In this document: piece by piece, positions 1 to 6,253 of the stretch
Layout of the letters: each line of letters starts with the position of its first letter
Position numbering within the stretch: the stretch's first letter is position 1
NCBI GenBank assembly: GCA_027062035.1
Contig: JAMOUL010000240.1
Coordinates: forward strand, 1-7,569
Direction of reading: 5' to 3'
Origin: Candidatus Aminicenantota bacterium
GTDB taxonomy: Bacteria > Acidobacteriota > Aminicenantia > S016-38
DNA: 7,569 bases
Program-made: the position numbers and the translations under genes
The notes under the pieces: generated by a model
Told to the model about the DNA's origin: nothing
Seen by the model: the letters and a program-made list of their open reading frames with translations, nothing else
Database searches by the model: none

Positions 1-250
1 GTGATAGAACAGCGGAGGCTACCCGGATAGATTATGACTCCCCGTGCTGAATGCGTTCTGCCAGATATATAAGAGAAAATGGTAATTCATGATATAATGC
101 CTTCTGAGCTTAAGCCTTCAGGTGGTACTTATGTTTTTCAGTTTTATGACAGGTGGCTTAAAATTGAGTGGTTTTTACAGAGTGGCAGCTATAGGAGAAA
201 ATGGCAGAATTGTTTTTTATAAGAATATTCCCCTTTATGAGACAGTTTAA
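1..250 (+). pseudogene. Disrupted 3' end of an unrecognised protein gene
   Basis: No intact reading frame crosses this stretch, yet it reads like coding sequence. From 73 the frame starting at 1 gives a protein-like run (containing HDIMPSELKPSGG and YVFQFYDRWLKIEWF) up to the T run at 172-176. If one T of that run is removed, the reading continues smoothly as RVAAIGENGRIVFYKN and NIPLYETV to the TAA at 248-250, just before the ribosome binding site of the next gene. Upstream, the same frame has a TAA at 70-72. Before about 40, another frame (RIDYDS, 27-44) looks better, so a second frame change near the C run at 40-43 is possible. I do not recognise the family. This could be a decaying gene or sequencing and assembly error near a contig edge. 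The frame reading is direct observation; the choice between explanations is open. Confidence 0.4.
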
Positions 251-262
251 GAGGAGGAGAGT

Positions 263-802
263 ATGAAAAAGATAATTGTACTTTTGATTGTTGTCAGCTT
301 TGCATCCGCTGGCAGCATTTCTTTAAGTTTGAATGCATCCTGGATGATAAAGAAGGACAGTAACTTCAAGGAAATATATGGCTCCGGAGGATTTTCTCCT
401 GGCCTTAAAGTTGAGTTTAAGGCTACGGAAAATATAGTTGTATATGGAGGTTACGACTACTTTTCCAGGACCGGCACAACACCTGTATTTAAAGAAAAAG
501 CAAAGACGACTCACAATTATATGAGTTTTGGCCTGGGATATGAAGGAAAGATTTCTAAAAGGATGTCCTGGGGCCTTTCAGCAGGTTTTCTTTATGTGAA
601 CTATCGGGAAGAAGCCCTGGAAGAGACAGTGAAGGATTCTGCATACGGGTTCCAGGTTGAGGGTTGTTTGACCTATAACTTTGCGGAGCACTTCCTCATG
701 AGAACCTATATATCCTATCTGAGAGCCAATGATGAGGTGGAGGGAGTTTCAGTTAAACTCGGCGGTATAAAGGCAGGAGCCGGGATAGGCGTTAGATTCT
801 AA
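263..802 (+). CDS. Small outer-membrane beta-barrel protein (OmpA/opacity-like, probably 8-stranded)
   Basis: The 179-residue product starts with a typical signal peptide: KK at positions 2-3, a hydrophobic core, and a likely cleavage after ASA at residue 16. The mature part of about 163 residues alternates polar and hydrophobic residues in roughly eight blocks (about 18-29, 44-54, 56-66, 84-96, 100-114, 126-140, 142-154 and 164-179). They are separated by charged or glycine-rich turns. It ends in GVRF, and a terminal aromatic residue is the usual signal for the outer-membrane assembly machinery. Size and layout fit eight-stranded barrels of the OmpA transmembrane or opacity type. There is no peptidoglycan-binding domain, so the role is probably structural, adhesive or a small pore; substrate unknown. 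The start is supported by GAGGAGGAG at 251-259. It follows the disrupted gene by 12 bases and may have been its operon partner. Confidence 0.8.
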   Translation: MKKIIVLLIVVSFASAGSISLSLNASWMIKKDSNFKEIYGSGGFSPGLKVEFKATENIVVYGGYDYFSRTGTTPVFKEKAKTTHNYMSFGLGYEGKISKRMSWGLSAGFLYVNYREEALEETVKDSAYGFQVEGCLTYNFAEHFLMRTYISYLRANDEVEGVSVKLGGIKAGAGIGVRF

Positions 803-807
803 ATTGC

Positions 808-827
808 AGGAGGGGGCTCCCTCTCCT
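808..827. terminator. Hairpin between converging genes, possible terminator
   Basis: AGGAG (808-812) pairs with CTCCT (823-827) and GGG (813-815) pairs with CCC (819-821). There is a single bulged T at 822 and a 3-base loop. It lies 5 bases after the stop of the beta-barrel gene and 6 bases before the tilS stop, so it could serve both strands. The following T tract on the + strand is weak (TTGTTGCTT) and the - strand has none to speak of, so efficient intrinsic termination is uncertain. Confidence 0.45.
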
Positions 828-833
828 TGTTGC

Positions 834-2180
834 TTATAAAACCAGTGCCTGATGAAGGGGTTCTACTTCTATAATGAATCCGTCACCGTTAAACCTGTAC
901 CTTTCTCCCGCAGGTAGAGTATATGCCCAGAAAATTTCGTTTTCAGTAATAAATACAGGAAAGAACCGCCTTAAGGGTCCAGGTATTCCCCTTGAGTTAA
1001 AAATGTTAGACAGCTTACGTTCTTCTTTTTTACCTATGGGAATGTAACGGTCCCCCTGTCTCCAGTTCCTTACCCTTACCGGAAATTTAATGCCTGTTAC
1101 ATAAACGGCATCCGTCCTCGAGAAATCGGGTTCGCCGCTGAACCTTCTGACCTTTATCCTCCATAATCCATTAATCCTGTATTCTCCCTCTTCAGGAATT
1201 TCCAGTTCGTATTCTTTAAATGCAGGAAGCTTGCCCAGATAGAAAAGTGAATCGCCAAGCCTCATAATCCTTTCGTCACCGGGCAGAAAATACTGCTCTC
1301 CCGGAGTGAGGTTTACAATGTGTTCTATGTGATCAAAATTGATGCGCCTTAAATTTCCCCTGGTGAATCTCAGAAATCCTCTTACGAGCCTTCTTCTGAA
1401 TCCCGTGGGCATACTGTCCCAATCCTCAATTTTTAACCTTTTTCCCGTCGCCCTTTTTTCTATCTCTTCCTGGACTATTTTTTCAATCCATCTGTCTTCT
1501 TCTATGAAAATCAGTGCTTCCCTTGCAAGAATTCTCTCGGCAGCAGGAAATCTTTCCTTTAAAGCAGGAATGAGTTTATGCCTTATCCAGTTTCGGTCAT
1601 AGCCAGTATCCATGTTGGATGGATCCGTTATGAACGGTATCCCGGTTTTTTTCAGAAATTCCATTATCTCTTCCCGGGTAATATTGAGTAAAGGCCTGAT
1701 GTACCTGCCTTCCCTTAACAGGTGTATTCCTGCAAGGCCGGAGATTCCTGCGCCTCTGAGGAGTCTGTAAAGAAGGGTTTCTGCCTGGTCGGAAAGGGTA
1801 TGGCCGGTGGCTATTTTGTTATAGTTCTCTTTTTCCGCTATTTCTTCCAGAAAACGATAACGAAGCTCCCTTGAGGCTTCCTCAATGTTTAACCCTTTTT
1901 CCTTAGCATATGCCTTTACATCCAACTTCTTTGTGAAGAATGGAAGATCGTATTCTTCGCTCCTTTTTCTGCAGAATTCCTCCTCGCTGTCTGCTTCTTT
2001 TCGAAGTCCATGATTGAGATGTGCAATGCCGACGGAAAATCCAAGTTCTTCTGAGAACAGGAATAGAAAATGAAGGAGGACTGTTGAATCCGGTCCGCCA
2101 GAGAAAGCAACCAGTACTCTATCCCCTTCCTGAATGAGATTGTTTTTTCTTATAGTTTCTTTAAATTTACGGTATGGCAT
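834..2180 (-). CDS. tilS: tRNA(Ile)-lysidine synthetase TilS
   Basis: TilS uses ATP to attach lysine to C34 of the CAU anticodon of tRNA-Ile2. This changes its reading from AUG to AUA and its charging from Met to Ile; the enzyme is cytoplasmic. The 448-residue product (family usually about 430-470) has the PP-loop SGGPDS at 27-32 and AHLNHGLR at 53-60. It also has ATGHTLSDQAETLLYRLLRG at 124-143, RPLL at 162-165, and the DPSN plus RNWIRHKLIP segment at 186-205. A middle substrate-binding region follows, then a TilS C-terminal domain (about 370-430, with RNWRQGDRYIPIG and an IPGPLRRFFPV segment). All expected parts are present and there is no sign of damage. The ATG at 2180 gives a normal N terminus, but it has no Shine-Dalgarno sequence: the bases before it are TTTTTTTT and then the 3' end of a tRNA gene. 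Its promoter is most likely the one driving that tRNA. Confidence 0.97.
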   Translation of the reverse strand: MPYRKFKETIRKNNLIQEGDRVLVAFSGGPDSTVLLHFLFLFSEELGFSVGIAHLNHGLRKEADSEEEFCRKRSEEYDLPFFTKKLDVKAYAKEKGLNIEEASRELRYRFLEEIAEKENYNKIATGHTLSDQAETLLYRLLRGAGISGLAGIHLLREGRYIRPLLNITREEIMEFLKKTGIPFITDPSNMDTGYDRNWIRHKLIPALKERFPAAERILAREALIFIEEDRWIEKIVQEEIEKRATGKRLKIEDWDSMPTGFRRRLVRGFLRFTRGNLRRINFDHIEHIVNLTPGEQYFLPGDERIMRLGDSLFYLGKLPAFKEYELEIPEEGEYRINGLWRIKVRRFSGEPDFSRTDAVYVTGIKFPVRVRNWRQGDRYIPIGKKEERKLSNIFNSRGIPGPLRRFFPVFITENEIFWAYTLPAGERYRFNGDGFIIEVEPLHQALVL

Positions 2181-2188
2181 AAAAAAAA
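2181..2188 (-). promoter_or_regulatory. T8 spacer joining the CAU tRNA to the tilS start codon
   Basis: On the - strand exactly eight T residues lie between the tRNA discriminator base (2189) and the tilS ATG (2180-2178), so there is no room for a ribosome binding site. The tRNA lacks an encoded CCA, so 3' maturation by RNase Z just after the discriminator would leave tilS mRNA starting with U8-AUG, close to leaderless. The T run after the GC-rich T-arm and acceptor region could also cause partial transcription termination. Both roles are inferences. Confidence 0.4.
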
Positions 2189-2262
2189 TGGCGGCGGAGG
2201 GATTTGAACCCCCGACTCTGCGGATATGAGCCGCATGCTCTTACCAACTGAGCTACGCCGCC
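2189..2262 (-). tRNA. tRNA with anticodon CAU (elongator Met most likely; Ile2 possible)
   Basis: The - strand folds into a complete 74-base cloverleaf. The acceptor is GGCGGCG with CGCCGCC and discriminator A. The D stem is GCTC/GAGC. The anticodon stem is TGCGG/CCGCA with loop CTCATAT, giving anticodon CAT. The variable loop is GAGTC and the T arm is GGGGG-TTCAAAT-CCCTC with one G-T pair. CCA is not encoded. It is not an initiator tRNA: position 1-72 is a G-C pair and the anticodon stem lacks the three G-C pairs seen in initiators. The GGC-starting acceptor and the stem sequence resemble elongator tRNA-Met. It does not have the CC at acceptor positions 4-5 that I recall from tRNA-Ile2 recognised by TilS. 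However, a CAU tRNA beside tilS keeps Ile2 open. Confidence 0.96.
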
Positions 2263-2272
2263 AGGATAGAGA

Positions 2273-2302
2273 ATTATACTGAAATTTGCGGAAATTTGTC
2301 AA
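2273..2302 (-). promoter_or_regulatory. Sigma-70-type promoter for the CAU tRNA and tilS
   Basis: On the - strand TTGACA (2302-2297) and TATAAT (2278-2273) both match the consensus exactly, with an 18-base spacer. The expected start of transcription is near 2266, about four bases before the tRNA. A strong promoter this close fits a stable RNA gene. Since no other promoter or ribosome binding site is visible before tilS, the same transcript probably continues into tilS. Confidence 0.88.
2281..2300. repeat. Two 10-base tandem copies in the tRNA promoter spacer
   Basis: GAAATTTGCG (2281-2290) is followed directly by GAAATTTGTC (2291-2300). The first eight bases are identical and the period is 10, about one helical turn. 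The pair fills most of the spacer between the -10 and -35 elements of the tRNA promoter and runs into the -35. It could be a protein binding site or an accident of AT-rich spacer sequence. Confidence 0.4.
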
Positions 2303-2322
2303 TAATGGAATACTATTTATAG

Positions 2323-4431
2323 ATGAGGGTTTTCGTATATTTTCTTTTCTGTTTAATGATTTTCCCCTTTAATTATAAAGATTATGATTCTCTGCTCATA
2401 GAGCATAATGCCCGAAAACTTTCCATTCATCTTATTGAAGGGATAAAGAAAAATCCTCGGCTCTATTTCCCCATGTTTACCCTTATGTCGCTATCAATGT
2501 ACGATCTTAAGGATGATTCCTATGTTTCTCTGGTCCTGGATGAAAAGATACTCGCTCTTTTTGATTTGATAAGGGCCTGGGAGGAAGGAAATCCTGCAAG
2601 GGAAAGAGATGCGATAAGAAAAATTGATAAGTTTCCATCAACCCTTGCCTTTATAATTCCATTAATAACCCATGATGAAATGATAGGGCTTCCTTTTGTG
2701 GTTAAGAAAAAATGTATGGATAAGTTCACAAATATATTAAAAAGTTGTGACAGAAAGAGTTTGTATAAACGGGCTGGAGAAGTCTTTCGTGTAGCCATTG
2801 CCTCTGAGAACATGGATGACATCATTCCAGCCTTTGATGTTTATGCCAGAAAGCTGGAGAAGGAAGGTCGAAAAAAAGAATTGCTGAAAATTTGCGATAA
2901 ATTCTTTGCGAGTGTAAAGAGACAGGGGCTTTCCTTTCCTCTTGCGTATTATTATATGCACCTTGGGGCCTACTATGAAATGGCAGGACAGCGGGTTAAG
3001 AGAATTGAGGCTCTTGAGAATAGCGGAGAGGGCTTTTTAAAGATAAGGGATTATAAACAGGCCCTTAAGCTTTTCGAAGAAGCAGGAAGGGATGCAGAAA
3101 ATATGAACAGTGACTTCAGGGCAGAAACTCTGTATGAGAAGGCAGCTTCCATTTCGAAGATACTCGGTAAATTCAACCCGGAAATCATTCTGTCCCTGGT
3201 GAGGATTTATTATAAGAGGGGTATAAATAAAAAAGCCATAATTTTGTGTGAGAGTGCACTAAAGAGGAAACTTCCTGTTTATTACAGAGTCAAATTTCTT
3301 CATTATCTCGGCCTTCTCAGGTGGAGGTCCCCGGTTTTCGGAAGGTTCGCTGCTTACAGGTATATGAGGGAAGCCTATAAACTGGCTATAAGGTTTGATG
3401 AGATGGTTCTTTCCAGTCTGGAAAGGAGGTACGAATTTCTAAAGGAAAAGGCTTCAATTATAGAGGATTATTCCCGTGCTCAGATGAAACTCGGAGAGGC
3501 AATAATCATACTTCTGATTGTATTGTCAGGCTCTTTTCTTGGACTCTATTTCTTTTCAGGCTGGATTCTTGAAAAGAGAAGCGCACTTATTGGCCCTTAC
3601 AGAATTAAAGGGGTAATAGCCCGGGGAGGGATGGGAACCGTTTACCGGGCAAAATCACTGAATACAGGGGAAGAAGTGGCTCTTAAAGTGTTAAGGAGAG
3701 AATTATACACAGAGCAGGCAGCAGAAAGGTTTAAAAGGGAAACCATGTTTTTAAAGAAGTTAAATCATCCAAATATTGTGCGTTTTATAAGCAGTGGTCA
3801 GCATGGAGAGAGATTGTATTTTGCCATGGAACTCATAAAGGGGGATACCCTGCAAAATATAATTGAGAGGATTTTTCCTCTTCCACTTGAAACCAATTTT
3901 CAAATAGTTCATCAGATCCTTTCCGGGCTTAAATTTATACATTCTAAGGGAATAGTTCACAGAGACATAAAACCCTCCAATGTGATGGTAGTGGGGGGAG
4001 AGAGAACTTTAAAGGGAGGTAAAATTCCGAAGGGAGCTATAAAGCTCATGGACTTTGGAATATCGAAGAGTGAGGAGCTCTTTAAAATCACCACCACCGG
4101 GGAGGTTATGGGTACCCCATATTTTATGGCTCCCGAACTTATAACTTCCGGCGATAGCGACAGGCGAAGCGATATATATTCCTTTGGGGTTACAGTTTAC
4201 TGGCTTTTAACACGGGAAATTCCGTTTTTCCATCCGGAACTTGCCACTGTACTCTATAAAATTGTCAACCTGGAGCCCCTTCCTCCTTCAAAAATTCGAC
4301 CTGGAATCCCCCGGTGTCTTGATGAGATCATTCTTGTTTGCATGGAAAAGAATCCTGAGGACAGATACCAGGATGTGGATGAACTTCTGGAAGAACTTTT
4401 CCAGTGTGAAGAGGAGCTGAAGGGGCTGTGA
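2323..4431 (+). CDS. Transmembrane TPR-type Ser/Thr protein kinase (Hanks family)
   Basis: The 702-residue protein has a hydrophobic N terminus (about 3-17, signal peptide or anchor). A mostly helical region with TPR-like repeats follows (clearest about 205-320, for example IRDYKQALKLFEEAG). One transmembrane helix lies at about 392-415 and a C-terminal kinase domain at about 424-700. Kinase motifs seen are a glycine-loop variant ARGGMGTVY (433-441), K455 in VALKVL, E473 of helix C, HRDIKPSN (546-553), DFG (577-579), GTPYFMAPE (597-605), D617 and R681, so it should be active. A threonine-rich activation loop (590-592, 598) is available for phosphorylation. The expected topology is TPR outside the membrane and kinase inside. 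A Gly/Lys-rich insert of roughly 15 residues follows N553. The start has no Shine-Dalgarno sequence, unlike most other genes here. It is the first gene of a five-gene block. The ligand is unknown. Confidence 0.93.
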   Translation: MRVFVYFLFCLMIFPFNYKDYDSLLIEHNARKLSIHLIEGIKKNPRLYFPMFTLMSLSMYDLKDDSYVSLVLDEKILALFDLIRAWEEGNPARERDAIRKIDKFPSTLAFIIPLITHDEMIGLPFVVKKKCMDKFTNILKSCDRKSLYKRAGEVFRVAIASENMDDIIPAFDVYARKLEKEGRKKELLKICDKFFASVKRQGLSFPLAYYYMHLGAYYEMAGQRVKRIEALENSGEGFLKIRDYKQALKLFEEAGRDAENMNSDFRAETLYEKAASISKILGKFNPEIILSLVRIYYKRGINKKAIILCESALKRKLPVYYRVKFLHYLGLLRWRSPVFGRFAAYRYMREAYKLAIRFDEMVLSSLERRYEFLKEKASIIEDYSRAQMKLGEAIIILLIVLSGSFLGLYFFSGWILEKRSALIGPYRIKGVIARGGMGTVYRAKSLNTGEEVALKVLRRELYTEQAAERFKRETMFLKKLNHPNIVRFISSGQHGERLYFAMELIKGDTLQNIIERIFPLPLETNFQIVHQILSGLKFIHSKGIVHRDIKPSNVMVVGGERTLKGGKIPKGAIKLMDFGISKSEELFKITTTGEVMGTPYFMAPELITSGDSDRRSDIYSFGVTVYWLLTREIPFFHPELATVLYKIVNLEPLPPSKIRPGIPRCLDEIILVCMEKNPEDRYQDVDELLEELFQCEEELKGL

Positions 4432-4432
4432 T

Positions 4433-5302
4433 ATGAAGGATAAGGAAAGGGCGTTAAAGTACGCTATATTTTTAACTTTATTGTTCTTTTTTGTAGAGGT
4501 GGCAGGGGGATTAATATCCGGTTCCCTTTCACTTCTGGGAGATGCTCTGCACATGTTGAGGGATGTAGTTTCGCTGCTTATTTCCTTTGCAGCCGTAAAG
4601 GTCTCCAGAAAACTTCCCACCCCAACAAGAACCTTCGGATATCACCGGGTGGAGATACTGGCTGCACTTCTGAACGGTTTGATGCTTGTCGGGATCAGCA
4701 TCTGGATATTTTATGAAGCACTGGAGAGAATAAGGTCCCCAAAAAATGTAATTGGGAGTGTTATGCTCTGGGTGGCCCTGTCAGGATTGGTGGTGAATAT
4801 AATAGCTGCCCTTATGCTGCATGGAAGTCGTGACCTTAACGTTAAAAGTGCCTTCCTTCATGTTCTTACAGATACGCTCTCGTCGGTAGCAGTGATCATA
4901 GCTGCTATCTTTATCTGGATAACCGGAAAAACTATCATAGACCCGATCCTCGCGTTTTTAATCTCCCTGTTTATTCTGGTATCGTCCTTCGGCATAATTA
5001 AGGAAGCCCTGAGAATTCTGCTGGAGTTTTCGCCCAGGGGAATAGATTCCAGGAAAGTGGCCGGAGAAATCCTGCAGGTTAATGGCGTAGAAGGAGTGCA
5101 TCATCTGCATATCTGGAACCTCTGTTCCAATATAATTGCTGCTGAGGCACATATTTTGACCCGTGAGAAGGACTGGAGAAAAATAGAGGAGATAAAGAGG
5201 AAAATAAAAGCCCTTTTAAGGGAGAAGTTTAAGATTTCCCATACAACCCTGGAATTCGAGTGGGAGGAATGTGGGGAAAACTTCTGTGAAGAGGAGGAGT
5301 AA
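4433..5302 (+). CDS. Cation diffusion facilitator, probable zinc/divalent metal efflux transporter
   Basis: Members of this family export Zn2+ or related metals from the cytoplasm in exchange for protons. The 289-residue product has about six membrane segments in the first 200 residues and a cytoplasmic C-terminal domain. The transport site is complete: H40 and D44 in TM2 (within GDALHMLRD) and H143 and D147 in TM5 (HVLTD). An HD-HD set is typical of zinc-type members such as ZitB and CzcD. The long His-rich loop between TM4 and TM5 found in some relatives is absent. The C-terminal domain has GVEGVHHLHIWNL (219-230). The protein ends in an acidic tail with C280 and C285 that might bind metal. 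It starts one base after the kinase stop, so translation is probably coupled. The metal is inferred from the site residues. Confidence 0.93.
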   Translation: MKDKERALKYAIFLTLLFFFVEVAGGLISGSLSLLGDALHMLRDVVSLLISFAAVKVSRKLPTPTRTFGYHRVEILAALLNGLMLVGISIWIFYEALERIRSPKNVIGSVMLWVALSGLVVNIIAALMLHGSRDLNVKSAFLHVLTDTLSSVAVIIAAIFIWITGKTIIDPILAFLISLFILVSSFGIIKEALRILLEFSPRGIDSRKVAGEILQVNGVEGVHHLHIWNLCSNIIAAEAHILTREKDWRKIEEIKRKIKALLREKFKISHTTLEFEWEECGENFCEEEE

Positions 5303-6238
5303 ATGCTTCAGATATTTCTGAGAAGTATAGTCCCTCTTCTATTGTTGATAGGTGCAGGATTCTTTTCAAGGTATTTTGGAATATTAAAAAGGGGAGATGA
5401 GAGGGTCTTAAGCGCCTATGTGTTTTTCTTTGCACTTCCTTCCCTTTTCTTTGTTAATATTTCTTCTGTCCATTTTACAGCCAGAGAACTTAGATTCGTT
5501 ATGGCCAGCGCTTTGCCCTCTGTCATTGCTCTCGTTTTTTACCTGTTCCTTTATTTTGCGTTTAAGTTCAAAAGGGAAAACCTGTTCCTTTTGATTCTGG
5601 TTACAGTATTCGGAAGCACCGCCTTCTTTGGAATTCCCTTTATAATGTTTGCGTTCCCCGGGATAGAGCCAGAGCGACTGGCCACCCTTGCAGCAGCATC
5701 CACTTCTCTTGTAGGAGTATTTATAGGAATAACTGTTCTTGAATTTCATGCTATGGGGGAGACCTCCCTTGGTAAAGCTATTAGAACGGTAATTATCAAG
5801 CTTTCAAAGAATCCCCTTATATTATCCATTGTTATTGGAAGTGTTTTTGCTATCTTTAAAATAAAAGTACCACACCCCCTGGCTACCGCCCTTCATATGC
5901 TTGGTAGAACCACGGCAACCGTCGCCATTTTTATGCTTGGAGTTTTTCTTTATGGAAAGAACTACAGCAAGCTTTTTCTGGGATTCAAACTGAGCCTGCT
6001 GAGAATAGTGGCTTTTCCCGTTGTGGCTCTTGTATCTTCTTTATTACTGGAAATTTCCGGCATAGAAAGAACGGTAGTGGTGTTGATGCATGGAATGCCA
6101 GTGGCGGTTTCCCTGATTATACTCAGCGAAAGGTATAGCTTTCAGAAACAGGCCATTGCTTCCGCCATCCTTATATCCTCACTTGCATCCGGTCTTCATC
6201 TCAATCTATGGATTTTTGTGCTGGGTTTGATAAAATAA
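5303..6238 (+). CDS. AEC-family permease (auxin efflux carrier / malonate-type transporter)
   Basis: The 311-residue, very hydrophobic product has about ten membrane segments, the usual size and form of the bacterial AEC family. These are secondary transporters for organic acids such as malate or malonate, amino acids and other anions. Family-like segments are GAGFFSRYFGILKRGDERVLS (17-37, given here as landmarks GAGFF and GILKR), FALPSLFF (43-50), KNPLILSIVIG (169-179) and GMPVAVSLIILSERY (264-278). The last one is a strong match to the family's C-terminal MP...ERY pattern. The ATG follows the transporter stop with no gap, and GAGGAGGAG at 5291-5299 is a strong ribosome binding site. Its place between a metal exporter and a peroxiredoxin does not reveal the substrate, which I cannot assign. 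Confidence 0.88.
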   Translation: MLQIFLRSIVPLLLLIGAGFFSRYFGILKRGDERVLSAYVFFFALPSLFFVNISSVHFTARELRFVMASALPSVIALVFYLFLYFAFKFKRENLFLLILVTVFGSTAFFGIPFIMFAFPGIEPERLATLAAASTSLVGVFIGITVLEFHAMGETSLGKAIRTVIIKLSKNPLILSIVIGSVFAIFKIKVPHPLATALHMLGRTTATVAIFMLGVFLYGKNYSKLFLGFKLSLLRIVAFPVVALVSSLLLEISGIERTVVVLMHGMPVAVSLIILSERYSFQKQAIASAILISSLASGLHLNLWIFVLGLIK

Positions 6239-6242
6239 TCTC

Positions 6243-6248
6243 AGGAGG
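6243..6248 (+). promoter_or_regulatory. Shine-Dalgarno sequence that fixes the peroxiredoxin start
   Basis: AGGAGG lies five bases before the ATG at 6254. An in-frame GTG at 6248 overlaps this element and would have no ribosome binding site of its own, so the ATG at 6254 is the better start. Confidence 0.85.
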
Positions 6249-6253
6249 TGGAA

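Noticed and set aside
93..98. Exact TATAAT on the + strand, a possible promoter for the beta-barrel gene.
   Set aside because: No -35-like hexamer at 16-18 bases upstream, and the bases fall within the coding-like remnant reading.
1339..1602. Open frame of 87 codons on the + strand inside tilS.
   Set aside because: Antisense shadow of the tilS middle domain with a composition typical of reverse-frame reading.
2189..2262. The CAU tRNA as initiator tRNA-fMet.
   Set aside because: It has a G-C pair at 1-72 and the anticodon stem is TGCGG/CCGCA, without the three consecutive G-C pairs of initiators.
2275..2280. TATACT on the + strand as the -10 of the kinase operon.
   Set aside because: It overlaps the tRNA promoter's own -10, and the matching -35 position falls inside the tRNA with no TTGACA-like sequence.
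5408..5749. Open frame of 113 codons on the - strand opposite the AEC permease.
   Set aside because: The Lys-, Cys- and Gly-rich sequence is what the reverse of a hydrophobic membrane gene gives; no ribosome binding site.
6248..6253. GTG at 6248 as an alternative start of the peroxiredoxin, adding two residues.
   Set aside because: It overlaps the AGGAGG that correctly serves the ATG at 6254 and has no ribosome binding site of its own.
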